30,349 nucleotides of DNA. Source: an uncultured Duganella sp. GTDB taxonomy: Bacteria > Pseudomonadota > Gammaproteobacteria > Burkholderiales > Burkholderiaceae. The stretch is taken from positions 1-30,349 of the forward strand of contig CAMLSG010000043.1 of the NCBI GenBank assembly GCA_946482635.1. The letters are read 5' to 3'. Both the position numbers and the translations under genes were made by a program. Below are positions 7,263 to 15,112 of this stretch, piece by piece. Below the pieces are notes generated by a model that was not told the origin of the DNA, did no database searches, and saw nothing but the letters and a program-made list of their open reading frames with translations. Numbering within the stretch: the stretch's first letter is position 1; each line of letters starts with the position of its first letter.

Positions 7263-8123
7263 ATGAGCCAACCAAGCCAGTCAACAACGTCATCCCAGCA
7301 GAGGGAGGCAAATACACCGGATTTTGCTGCCATCAAGCAAAAGCAGCAAGCGACATGGGCGAGCGGAGATTTCGCCATCGTCGGGGTCACGCTTCAAATC
7401 GTCGGCGAATCGCTCGCCGAGGCGGCAGACATCCGCGCCAATGAGCGGGTGATCGATATCGCTGCCGGTAACGGCAACGCAACGCTGGCAGCGGCCCGCC
7501 GTTTCGCCGAGGTCACGTCCACCGATTATGTCCCTGCGCTACTGGAAAAGGGGCGGGCCCGTGCTGCCGCCGAAGGGTTGTCGGTGACCTTCCGCGAAGC
7601 TGACGCCGAGGCGCTGCCGTTCCCCGACGCCAGTTTCGACGCGGCGCTGTCCACGTTCGGCGTCATGTTTACCCCGGACCATGCCAAGTCATCCAGCGAG
7701 ATGATGCGAGTGATTCGCCCTGGGGGCCGCATCGGCATGGCCAACTGGACGCCGGAGGGATTTATCGGGCAGCTGTTCAAGACGATAGGGAAGCATGTGC
7801 CGCCGCCGGCAGGCCTGAAATCGCCGGCCATGTGGGGCACTGAGGACTACCTGCGCGAACTGTTTGGCGATGATGCTGCGCGCATCCAGGCGACGCGCAA
7901 GACCTTCAACTTTCGCTATGCCTCGGCCGCGCATTGGCTGCAGGTGTTCCGCGATTATTACGGACCGGTCAACAAGGCATTTGCCGCGGTCGGCGCAGAT
8001 GGCGAGCAGGCGTTGGAGACCGATATAAAGGCCTTGCTGGACCGGTTTAATACTGCTGGCACAGCGGCGCTGGTGGTCCCGGGGGAATACCTTGAGGTCG
8101 TGGTGACCAAGCGCAGTGCCTGA
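7263..8123 (+). CDS. Class I SAM-dependent methyltransferase
   Basis: The product is 286 residues from the ATG at 7263, chosen for the CAGGAG ribosome site at 7251-7256. An upstream in-frame start at 7140 has no such site and adds an implausible leader. Motif I is VIDIAAGNGN (about 63-72). It is followed by an acidic strand end (TSTDYVPALLEKGRARA), EADAEALPFPDASFDAALSTFGVMFTPDH (motifs II/post-II) and MMRVIRPGGRIGMANWTPEG. This is the UbiE/Methyltransf_11 type that acts on small molecules. The N-terminal 20 residues are polar and likely disordered. The substrate is unknown. It is divergent from the PEP-CTERM gene and convergent with the outer-membrane protein gene. Confidence 0.88.
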   Translation: MSQPSQSTTSSQQREANTPDFAAIKQKQQATWASGDFAIVGVTLQIVGESLAEAADIRANERVIDIAAGNGNATLAAARRFAEVTSTDYVPALLEKGRARAAAEGLSVTFREADAEALPFPDASFDAALSTFGVMFTPDHAKSSSEMMRVIRPGGRIGMANWTPEGFIGQLFKTIGKHVPPPAGLKSPAMWGTEDYLRELFGDDAARIQATRKTFNFRYASAAHWLQVFRDYYGPVNKAFAAVGADGEQALETDIKALLDRFNTAGTAALVVPGEYLEVVVTKRSA

Positions 8124-8154
8124 AAGGAGCGGGTGCTGGGGAAGCCAGCGCAAT

Positions 8155-8192
8155 GAAAAAACCCAGGAAGCCGGTGTCCAGCTTTCTGGGTT
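8155..8192 (-). terminator. Terminator between convergent methyltransferase and barrel genes
   Basis: AACCCAG (8160-8166) pairs with CTGGGTT (8186-8192), and AAGC (8168-8171) with GCTT (8181-8184), around a 9-nt loop. An A-run at 8155-8161 becomes a U-run for the minus-strand transcript of the barrel gene. On the plus strand it may also stop the methyltransferase transcript. Confidence 0.55.
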
Positions 8193-8215
8193 CAGTTCAG
8201 GAGGGCGTGTTGCGC

Positions 8216-8815
8216 TTAAAAGTAGAAGTTGCCCGAGACGCCAACATGGTTGGCGTTCGCCTCGCCTTGGTAGTACCGGTCCTTGACTTCGAACTTTTCA
8301 TTCACGTAACGCAATTTGAGGCTGAACTGTGGCGTGAACATGTACTCCGCTTCGACCACATTGCTCAGGCTGCTGTCGAACTTCACGTCGTCGAATTCGG
8401 CCGCGCCGCTGCCGCTCAGCTTCGCGCTGGAGATGTAGCGCAGGCCGGTGCCTAGCTTCCATTTCTCGTTGATGTGGTAGAAGACCAGGGCTTCAATCGG
8501 GAAGCGCTGGAACTTCATGCTGCCGTTTTGCGCGCTCTGGTCGTCCACATGGAAGCTTGCGCTGGCCTGTGCGGAAAACTGCTCGTTGATACGGAAATCC
8601 AGGCCGCCGGTGAAGTACACGCCGCTGCCGGCCCTGATGCTGGCGGTGTCGCCGTTGGTGTACTCGGCGGTTGCCAGTTTATCGCCGCCTGTGGTGGCGC
8701 CGATCCCGACAAAGCCGTGCACCGCTCTTGCAGGGGCAGCGGCGACCTGGGCGTACGAGGAGGAGGCGATTGCCAGTGCCGCGAGGGCGAACGCAGTTTT
8801 TTTCATGCTGGTCAT
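8216..8815 (-). CDS. Small outer-membrane beta-barrel protein
   Basis: The product is 199 residues with a signal peptide (MKKTAFALAALAIASSSYA, cleavage about residue 22 from the first ATG). The mature region has alternating aromatic/hydrophobic strands (VYFTGGLDFRI, QFSLKLRYVNEKFEV) and ends in ...GNFYF. A C-terminal phenylalanine is the BAM recognition signature of outer-membrane barrels. Size fits an eight-stranded OmpA/OmpW/OmpX-like barrel; the exact family is not clear. Start is ATG 8815 or ATG 8806; neither has a good Shine-Dalgarno, and the shorter one (MKKTAF) is a plausible alternative. Function is probably structural or small-molecule uptake. Confidence 0.75.
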   Translation of the reverse strand: MTSMKKTAFALAALAIASSSYAQVAAAPARAVHGFVGIGATTGGDKLATAEYTNGDTASIRAGSGVYFTGGLDFRINEQFSAQASASFHVDDQSAQNGSMKFQRFPIEALVFYHINEKWKLGTGLRYISSAKLSGSGAAEFDDVKFDSSLSNVVEAEYMFTPQFSLKLRYVNEKFEVKDRYYQGEANANHVGVSGNFYF

Positions 8816-8854
8816 TTATTTAATTTGCTAGAAGGAAATAGAAAACGCGAGATA

Positions 8855-8869
8855 GTATCATTTTGATAC
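8855..8869. promoter_or_regulatory. Palindrome before the barrel gene
   Basis: GTATCATTTTGATAC is a perfect inverted repeat (6-bp arms, 3-bp centre), 40 bp upstream of the minus-strand barrel-gene start. It sits where a repressor or activator would bind, but no regulator is identifiable. Confidence 0.3.
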
Positions 8870-9157
8870 CTGATAAAAATGCGTTAATTCTCACCAAAGC
8901 AAATGCCAACAACAAGCAGCTATGAGTAGTGAATTCATTGCCAAGATGGGAATGTGTAAACTTTTCCCAGAATGACTAATCCGCCACCCTGCCGCGCCGT
9001 CCTCTATCAGTCCCGAATCATTCTCGCCCTTCCGTAAAAGCATCGCGCAGTTGATGCGCCTTCATCCTGCGTTGATCTTTTGGTACGACACGGTTTGTCG
9101 CAGCCTCATTGATAATTGCAAGAACGCAATGTTACTTGTATTGTGACAAATGGTTAG

Positions 9158-9185
9158 TTTCCAAATGAAATATTAATTCTATAAT
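9158..9185 (+). promoter_or_regulatory. Candidate sigma-70 promoter of the six-gene operon, near-leaderless
   Basis: TTTCCA (9158-9163) and a perfect TATAAT (9180-9185) are 16 bp apart. Transcription would begin at about 9192-9194, essentially at the ATG (9194) of the first gene. There is no Shine-Dalgarno before that ATG, which agrees with leaderless translation. Confidence 0.4.
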
Positions 9186-9193
9186 GCAAGCCA

Positions 9194-9889
9194 ATGGATC
9201 TGCTCAATCTTAAAGAAGCCCTGTCAAAGCTGGAATCTGCCGGGGAGCGTCTGCTCGACAGCCGTGTCCAGCCGCTGGTGGAAAACTCGATCAAACAGCT
9301 GAGCTCGGAGTTGAAAAGCTCCATCGGCGAAGCCAGCGAAAAGATCGAGCATAATGTTTCCCTCCTGTCGCGCGAAGTCCACAATCATCGCTCCATCACG
9401 ATGGAAGAGGTGCGCGCATTAATCGACTATTCGGCCGACAAGTTCGGCACCATGGTCGACCAGCGCGTGGCCGTCATAAAGGCAGAAGTCTCTGACCTGA
9501 TCAACCAAAAGACTGAAAAGCTCAAGCAGGAGCTTGAGGATGCGGCAACCCGCAGCCGCAAGACCATGTACACCAATGCCGCAATTTCCTGCGGAGCTGC
9601 GGCGATCGTGGCCTTGTTCAGCTTCGTCTACCGGCGCACCACGGCTGGCGAGCTGGATCCCTACATCGTATTCCGGGCCTCGCTTTTAGGTTGCGCCACA
9701 TTCTCAACCGTACTTGGACTGCTGAAGGCTCTCCAACGCTGGCGAGGGATGGCCCCGGTCAAGAAAGGCGTCGCAACCGTCGCCCTTGGGTACCTCGGCG
9801 TGTTAAGGCCAAACGGTGCTGCGGGGTTATTTGCACTGAGCTTGTTCATGCTCGCCTGCTGGGCGGGCCTGCAATTCTACACAGCATAA
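9194..9889 (+). CDS. Coiled-coil membrane protein, first gene of the dynamin operon
   Basis: The product is 231 residues. Residues 1-125 are charged and strongly helical with heptad-like spacing (KEALSKLESAGERLLD, DLINQKTEKLKQELEDA), predicting one or two coiled coils. Then come hydrophobic segments at about 127-146, 158-178 and 208-229, separated by short basic loops (YRRT, LQRWRG). The protein is probably anchored in the inner membrane with a cytosolic helical arm. I recognise no family. Its position directly before two dynamin-like GTPases suggests a membrane receptor or partner for them. The region upstream lacks a ribosome site (see the promoter entry), and the next gene starts 26 bases downstream. 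Confidence 0.75.
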   Translation: MDLLNLKEALSKLESAGERLLDSRVQPLVENSIKQLSSELKSSIGEASEKIEHNVSLLSREVHNHRSITMEEVRALIDYSADKFGTMVDQRVAVIKAEVSDLINQKTEKLKQELEDAATRSRKTMYTNAAISCGAAAIVALFSFVYRRTTAGELDPYIVFRASLLGCATFSTVLGLLKALQRWRGMAPVKKGVATVALGYLGVLRPNGAAGLFALSLFMLACWAGLQFYTA

Positions 9890-9915
9890 CCATCAACGAA
9901 AGGAACGGAAAGCTT

Positions 9916-12111
9916 ATGGAGTTGCAGTCGCCGGAGAATATCTACGCAAGCGTATCGAACGAGGTTGACGTAATCCTGGCCAAGTTGAAGACCCTTTCGT
10001 CGGACAAGGAAATCGCGAGCGCCAAGGAGCAGGCCGAGGAAATATTCCGCAAGTTGAGTGCCGAGATCAAAGAGAACATCCGATCCCTGAAACACAATGC
10101 GGAGTGGGATACCTTTACGATCGCCTTCTACGGCGAGACCAACGCCGGAAAATCGACCATCATCGAAACCATGAGGTTGTTACTCGACGAGCCAGGGAAA
10201 CTGAAGCAGCAGGAAGAATTCAGGGCAATGCGGGAACGCCTCGGCATCACGCCGGCAAGGCTTGATGCACTTGCATCTGCAGTTGCCGAGGCCAAGGCAA
10301 AGTACGAGCAGATCAGTCGGGAGCTGGAGCGAGCCGAAGCAGCCTATGGCAGCGAGATCGAGCGCATCGATGCCCAGCTACAAGTCCTGCAGCAGGCCAT
10401 CCAGGAACATAAACGGACCGCTTCGCTCTGGCGAAAACTGCTGGATCTTTTCATCGAGCTACCGGAGCAGAAACAATCCAGCGCACTCGAAGCGGAACTG
10501 CGTACTCGCAACAGCACATGGCGCGCGGAGGCAGCAGGATTGGCGATGCAACAAGGCGATGCGAAGAAAAAGCACGAAGCCAGCAAGCGATCGATGGATG
10601 AAGCTAATGCCGCAATGGCGCAACTCTCGCGACACGCCGATGGCGCGATCATTGGCGATGGCAGGAGCGACCATACGCGCGATGCGATCTCATACGAATT
10701 TAGCGCCAATGGACAGAAATTCGCCCTGCTTGACTTGCCCGGCATAGAGGGCAAAGAAGGGCTGGTCATCGACAACATCTGGGCCGGCGTCAAAAAGGCC
10801 CATGCCGTTTTTTACGTGGCTGGCAAGGCCGCGGCGCCGCAAAAGGGGGATGGCGCCAACCCCGGTACGCTTGAGAAAATCAGGCAGCAGTTGGGGGCGC
10901 AGACTGAAGTCTGGTCGGTCTTCAACAAGCGTATCAATAATCCGATCCAGCTGCAAAAGCCTGCATTGCTTGACGATGACGAGAAAGCCAGCCTGCGCGT
11001 GGTCGATGAAAAGATGGCTGAAGTGCTCGGTGAGAACTATCGCGGAACGATAGCCCTGAGTGCTCATCCTGCCTTCCTGGCCAGCGCCTCCTGCTTCCTG
11101 CCGGACTCCGAGATTGCGAAGGGCAAGGCGAAGTTTGCTTCAAAGCTCTCCGAGGAGGAGTTGCTGAGGCGGTCAGGCATGACGGAATTCCACGACATCG
11201 TGGTGGATAAGCTGGTGCAGGATAGTAAGGCGAAAATTATTCGCGCCAACTTCAACAAGGCACATGGCGTGGTGATCGAGGCTTCCGGCACGGTTGCCGC
11301 ATCGTTGAACGACAAGTTCAAGCCCTTGGCCGAGGAACTGGCGAAAGATGCGCAGCTGGCGCAAACGCAGCTGGACATGTCGTTAGATGCGCTGCGCGGC
11401 CGTCTTGAGTCCCGCGGCGAGGGCGCAATCAATGAACTCATCGAGTCAGTGCGCGAAGCAATTTACGCGAAGATTGACGGAGACATCGACAACGACGATT
11501 TCAGGGATGCGTTCCAGCGCATTCTCCGCAACAAACAGGAAGCGCTCGTCGAGCAGTTACCGGGCCTTATGCAGAAAGAGGTCGACAAGTTCCAGGCGCA
11601 GACTCGTGATGTAATCGAACGGTTCGAGAACTTTGCAGCCGACTTGTCGGATACCTACGGCAATATATCCAGTTCCGGGCTTGGCGACAACTTCGACCTG
11701 AAGATCAAGCTAGGCAATGGGATTGATTTCCCGGGCTTGCTTGGCGCGCTCGTTGGCGCCGCCTTGATGGCCTGGAATCCCGCGAGCTGGGTTGTCTTGG
11801 CTTTAGGGGCTGCCGGCGTGGTCGTCGGCGCATTTAAAGCCTTGCGCTGTCTCTTCGATTCCCGCTACAAGAGGTCGCAGCAGCGCCAGGCCGCTGACTC
11901 CAACCTGAGCGGCATCGAAGGCCAAATGCGGTCGTCGCTGCGCGAAACCCTGAAGTCTGCGCTTCCTCAGCTGCAGCCGAAGGTCGACGCCATCAAGGAT
12001 GCGCTGGAATTTCCGGCGCGGCAGGTCGAGCAGGTGGCTGAGTTGCTCGGCCAGGCCGAGCGCCAATTGAACAAGATCTCCAACACCATCAAAACCGCAG
12101 GAGCGCTGTAA
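9916..12111 (+). CDS. Dynamin-like GTPase with coiled-coil insert (LeoB/LeoC-like role)
   Basis: The product is 731 residues from the ATG at 9916. Frame continuation upstream to 9691 overlaps the previous gene and encodes an implausible Arg/Cys-rich leader, so it is excluded; GGAA sequences precede 9916. The P-loop is G73-ETNAG-K79-S80 and the G3 motif D273-LPG-276 (FALLDLPGIEGKEG). The G4 position reads N337-K338-R-I instead of NKxD. Between G1 and G3 a 150-residue charged helical stretch (about 95-245) is inserted. The C-terminal half is helical with a hydrophobic patch at about 606-640, as in the membrane-inserting paddle of bacterial dynamins. It likely binds and remodels the inner membrane. 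It overlaps the next GTPase gene by one base (TAATG), and the pair probably hetero-oligomerises. Confidence 0.82.
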   Translation: MELQSPENIYASVSNEVDVILAKLKTLSSDKEIASAKEQAEEIFRKLSAEIKENIRSLKHNAEWDTFTIAFYGETNAGKSTIIETMRLLLDEPGKLKQQEEFRAMRERLGITPARLDALASAVAEAKAKYEQISRELERAEAAYGSEIERIDAQLQVLQQAIQEHKRTASLWRKLLDLFIELPEQKQSSALEAELRTRNSTWRAEAAGLAMQQGDAKKKHEASKRSMDEANAAMAQLSRHADGAIIGDGRSDHTRDAISYEFSANGQKFALLDLPGIEGKEGLVIDNIWAGVKKAHAVFYVAGKAAAPQKGDGANPGTLEKIRQQLGAQTEVWSVFNKRINNPIQLQKPALLDDDEKASLRVVDEKMAEVLGENYRGTIALSAHPAFLASASCFLPDSEIAKGKAKFASKLSEEELLRRSGMTEFHDIVVDKLVQDSKAKIIRANFNKAHGVVIEASGTVAASLNDKFKPLAEELAKDAQLAQTQLDMSLDALRGRLESRGEGAINELIESVREAIYAKIDGDIDNDDFRDAFQRILRNKQEALVEQLPGLMQKEVDKFQAQTRDVIERFENFAADLSDTYGNISSSGLGDNFDLKIKLGNGIDFPGLLGALVGAALMAWNPASWVVLALGAAGVVVGAFKALRCLFDSRYKRSQQRQAADSNLSGIEGQMRSSLRETLKSALPQLQPKVDAIKDALEFPARQVEQVAELLGQAERQLNKISNTIKTAGAL

Positions 12112-13817
12112 TGGATAACACAATGGGCGCCTTCAAGGCGCAACAGTCCCAATCGCTGGAACTACTGAAGAAACTCCAGGGCTTCCTGCAACAGGGAATC
12201 GACGTCGGCGTGACAATCGATCCGGCGTTGCAGCATAAGCTCGAATCGGCAATCCAGTCGGTTGCCGGCGACAAGTTGCGAGTCGCCCTGGTGGGCGGCT
12301 TCTCGGATGGTAAGACATCCATTGCCGCCGCCTGGATGGAACGGCTGGACAAGTCGACCATGAATATCAGTCATCAGGAATCGTCTAACGCGGTCCGTAT
12401 CTATGATGTGAACTCGGACTTTGTGCTGATCGATACGCCGGGACTGTTCGGCTTCAAGGAGCAGGTCAATGACGAAACGCATGAAATCGAGAAGTACAAG
12501 GACATCACCAAGAAGTACGTCAGCGAGGCGCACCTTGTCCTGTATGTGATGGATCCCGCCAATCCGATCAAGGAAAGCCATAAGGACGACCTGAACTGGC
12601 TGTTCCGCACATTGAATCTTTTGCCGCGCACAGTATTTGTACTGAGCCGCTTTGACGATGTCGCAGACGTTGAGGACGCCGCCGACCACGCGCGCGTCCT
12701 GGATGTCAAGAAGGCCAACGTCAGCGGCCGCCTGATTGACCTGATCGCGCTGACGCCGGATGAAGCCCGCGAGCTGTCAATTGTCGGCGTTGCAGCCAAT
12801 CCGTTCGACATGGGCACGGAACACTGGCTTTCGAACCTGGAACAGTTCAAGGCCCTGTCGCATATCGGCACGCTGCAGGCTGCAACCCACCGGAAGATTG
12901 CTGCGAATGGCGGAGCGCTGGCGGTCGTACACGAGATGAAACGCAGTGTCATTCGCGATGTCCTCACCAAGCAGTTGCCGGTCGCCATTGAAAACGATGA
13001 AAAGATCGCAGCCGAAGTCGTCAAGCTTGAGGGAGTAGGGCAGCGCCTGGCCAAACAGCTTGTAATTGCAAACAGCCAGATTTCCGACGTGCGTGGTACC
13101 TTGCGCGACTTCGTCGTTCGCTACTTCTCGGGCCTGATCCTGCAGGCCAAAGGCGCCAGCATGGAGACGTTCGTGGAATTCTTCGAGCGTGAAGTTGGCA
13201 GTGACGGGGTCATCGTCTCCACGCGCTTGCAGAATGAATTCGAACGCCAGCTGAAGACTGTGACCGAAGATGTTTCCAACATGAGGATCACGTTCGACGC
13301 GGAGGTCAGTCATTTCAACTCGGCGGTCAGGAACCTCGGCAAGCAGGGTCTCGACTATCTTGTGAAGAGCAAGGCCATCAACAACACCACGATCATCGCG
13401 ACCCGCGATGGCCTGGTCAATGTTGCAAAGCTGATTGGCGTCGACCTGGGCAAGATTCTCAAGTTCAAGCCTTGGGGGGCGAGCAACCTTGCCAAGGGCG
13501 TCAACGGGGCGCTGGCCGCTTTTGGGCTCGCAATGGAGGCGTGGGACTCGTGGGAGCAGGCGAAACGCGAAGAAGCGTTTGAGGAAGCGAGGGAAAAGAT
13601 AGTCTTGCAATTCGAGAGCCAGCGCCAGGGCCTCATCGACTTGATCAACGGCGAAGGCTTCGTGCAGCGCTTCTTTGCTGCCTACGTAGACCTGAAGAAT
13701 GACGTCGCAGAGCTTGGCCGTAACGTGCAGGAACAGCAGCAAAAGCGCGCCCGCTTTCATGCCTGGCGCGCAGTTGGCGAAGCGATCGAAGTCGAGTTCA
13801 GAGACGCTAACGTTTAA
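12111..13817 (+). CDS. LeoA/HP0731-like dynamin-family GTPase
   Basis: The product is 568 residues. Motifs are the P-loop G62-GFSD-GK68-T69, G3 D108-TPG-111 (FVLIDTPGLFGFKEQ) and a G4-like S179-RFD-182 (FVLSRFDDV) in place of NKxD. The stretch around VGGFSDGKTSIAAAWMERL with a nearby SHQESSNAVRIY resembles LeoA/HP0731 dynamins as I remember them. The C-terminal half is helical; the moderately hydrophobic segment at about 444-480 is a candidate membrane paddle. LeoABC was described in enterotoxigenic E. coli, and the related Eleos genes protect against phage, which suggests a membrane-acting, infection-triggered role. The start at 12111 overlaps the upstream stop; the downstream gene begins 11 bases after its stop. 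Confidence 0.85.
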   Translation: MDNTMGAFKAQQSQSLELLKKLQGFLQQGIDVGVTIDPALQHKLESAIQSVAGDKLRVALVGGFSDGKTSIAAAWMERLDKSTMNISHQESSNAVRIYDVNSDFVLIDTPGLFGFKEQVNDETHEIEKYKDITKKYVSEAHLVLYVMDPANPIKESHKDDLNWLFRTLNLLPRTVFVLSRFDDVADVEDAADHARVLDVKKANVSGRLIDLIALTPDEARELSIVGVAANPFDMGTEHWLSNLEQFKALSHIGTLQAATHRKIAANGGALAVVHEMKRSVIRDVLTKQLPVAIENDEKIAAEVVKLEGVGQRLAKQLVIANSQISDVRGTLRDFVVRYFSGLILQAKGASMETFVEFFEREVGSDGVIVSTRLQNEFERQLKTVTEDVSNMRITFDAEVSHFNSAVRNLGKQGLDYLVKSKAINNTTIIATRDGLVNVAKLIGVDLGKILKFKPWGASNLAKGVNGALAAFGLAMEAWDSWEQAKREEAFEEAREKIVLQFESQRQGLIDLINGEGFVQRFFAAYVDLKNDVAELGRNVQEQQQKRARFHAWRAVGEAIEVEFRDANV

Positions 13818-13828
13818 CGGAGCGGCAA

Positions 13829-15112
13829 ATGGGAAACATGGTGTGGGGGCTTATGGGCCGGGAGACGATCGGCTCGGAGCGTCGTGTGCGCACGCTTGGC
13901 CTGGGGGCTGCGGTTCGCAATTTCAATGAGATGGCGGTGCCGGGCCTTGGCGGGGCATGGTTCGGCCGCCAACTCTTCCTGGCAACGCTTGGCGTTGCGG
14001 TGAATGAACTGGCCAGGCGCGAGGGCAGCCGGACCAGCAACATCGAAGTGGCCAATGCACTGGAAGCGCTGGGCTGCTGGCATGCCATTGCCCGCGGCAA
14101 TAGCCGGCAAGAGCCACGCGTGAAAGGCCGGGAGACGCTCCCGCCTGTGCCGGCCGAATTCAGCTTTGCGCAGTTTAGCCGACGTAGCTTCTACGTGACG
14201 CAACCTATGCGGATGCAGAGCGTCCAACCGGTCCTGGAACTGGGGCTGGTGACGTCGTCGGGGCAGCGTTTCAACAGCTATTCCATGACGGACGCAGGCC
14301 ATGCCTTCCTCGACGCGGCATTTGTCGACCTGCCGCGACCACATGGGGCAGCGCACCTGGCTGCGTTGAAGGAATGGGTACGCGGCAGTGAGCGCAACGT
14401 AAACACCGATGCCGTCCGGCAGCTGCTGTCGCCGGCGGAGCCCATGCCAAAGGCGGCTTGCGAACACTTGCGGGATTTGCTGGTTCGCGGCGGTGGCGAA
14501 GATGCGTCTCGCCGCCGCAACCTGCTGGCGTGGTTTGAAGACCTGCGGCTTGGCCGGTCGAAGCCGAGTGACCGCCCGGCACACCTGACTGAGACGCATT
14601 GGCACGAGATCCAGGCCGGGCGCCTGTTCTTCAAGCTGCAGGCAGCGGCCCTTGCCGTCCTCGATGTGGTCGAAGCCATGCTCGCACAGCAGCCGAAGCA
14701 TGAAATTGCGCTGGAAAGCCTCGGGCGAGTGCCCGTGCGGGAGGCGCTGGCACGCCTGAGGGAAACCGCCGCGGCCTACCTCAAGCACGAATACAAGGAT
14801 CGGCACGCAACCGGCGCCAGCAGTTTTGCCCGGGAATGTGCGGATACTTCCGACGTTCTCCTGATCAAGAACCTGGTCAGCCGCGATGAGCGCGTACTTC
14901 GCCTGCGGGACGGCAAGGTCATTCCCGGTTCGGCATTCATGGAAGATGCGCAGTTTGTTGAGAAGGCCGAGGACGAGGAGCAGCCGGGCGTGCCGGACAT
15001 CCTTCCTGCCGGGCTCTCCTTCCGCCTCAACAATCTCTATCTCCTGAACCTGGACCTGAACGGCGCCTTGGCGGCCGAACTGAAACGCCAGGAGGAAGCA
15101 CGCAATGGCTGA
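13829..15112 (+). CDS. Unrecognised protein, possible winged-helix region, defence operon gene 4
   Basis: The product is 427 residues and I do not recognise its family. The start has a good GGAG six bases upstream. No enzyme motif is visible. Residues about 118-165 (VQPVLELGLVTSSG ... YSMTDAGHAFLD) have the spacing of a winged-helix domain, with a hydrophobic helix, a short hairpin and a T-x-x-G-x-x-F-L ending. The middle is helical and arginine-rich (about 230-330), and the C-terminal 80 residues are acidic then hydrophobic (LSFRLNNLYLLNLDLNGAL). It may be a DNA-binding or adaptor subunit for the PLD protein and helicase. Its stop overlaps the PLD start by eight bases, so the three last genes form a coupled unit. 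Confidence 0.75.
   Translation: MGNMVWGLMGRETIGSERRVRTLGLGAAVRNFNEMAVPGLGGAWFGRQLFLATLGVAVNELARREGSRTSNIEVANALEALGCWHAIARGNSRQEPRVKGRETLPPVPAEFSFAQFSRRSFYVTQPMRMQSVQPVLELGLVTSSGQRFNSYSMTDAGHAFLDAAFVDLPRPHGAAHLAALKEWVRGSERNVNTDAVRQLLSPAEPMPKAACEHLRDLLVRGGGEDASRRRNLLAWFEDLRLGRSKPSDRPAHLTETHWHEIQAGRLFFKLQAAALAVLDVVEAMLAQQPKHEIALESLGRVPVREALARLRETAAAYLKHEYKDRHATGASSFARECADTSDVLLIKNLVSRDERVLRLRDGKVIPGSAFMEDAQFVEKAEDEEQPGVPDILPAGLSFRLNNLYLLNLDLNGALAAELKRQEEARNG

Larger units (their letters stand above)
8816..9193. other. 378-bp intergenic region, border between core genes and the defence-like operon
   Basis: I see no gene here. It holds the palindrome at 8855-8869, an inverted pair TGGGAA (8947-8952) / TTCCCA (8964-8969), and the promoter-like element at 9158-9185. 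I looked for a second copy of the tRNA-Phe 3' end, as a left attachment site would require, and found none. Confidence 0.6.

Noticed and set aside
9134..9150. ACTTGT followed by TGACAA, resembling the half-sites at 7104-7132
   Set aside because: Only one complete half-site is present, without proper symmetry or spacing, and no sigma-54 promoter is nearby.
8816..9193. Possible left attachment site for an island inserted at tRNA-Phe
   Set aside because: I compared the region with the tRNA 3' end and found no matching stretch, so a left boundary cannot be placed.
9691..9915. 75-residue N-terminal extension of the 731-residue GTPase
   Set aside because: It overlaps the end of the membrane-protein gene in another frame and reads as Arg/Cys-rich text; the ATG at 9916 has purine-rich sequence upstream and starts a coherent protein.
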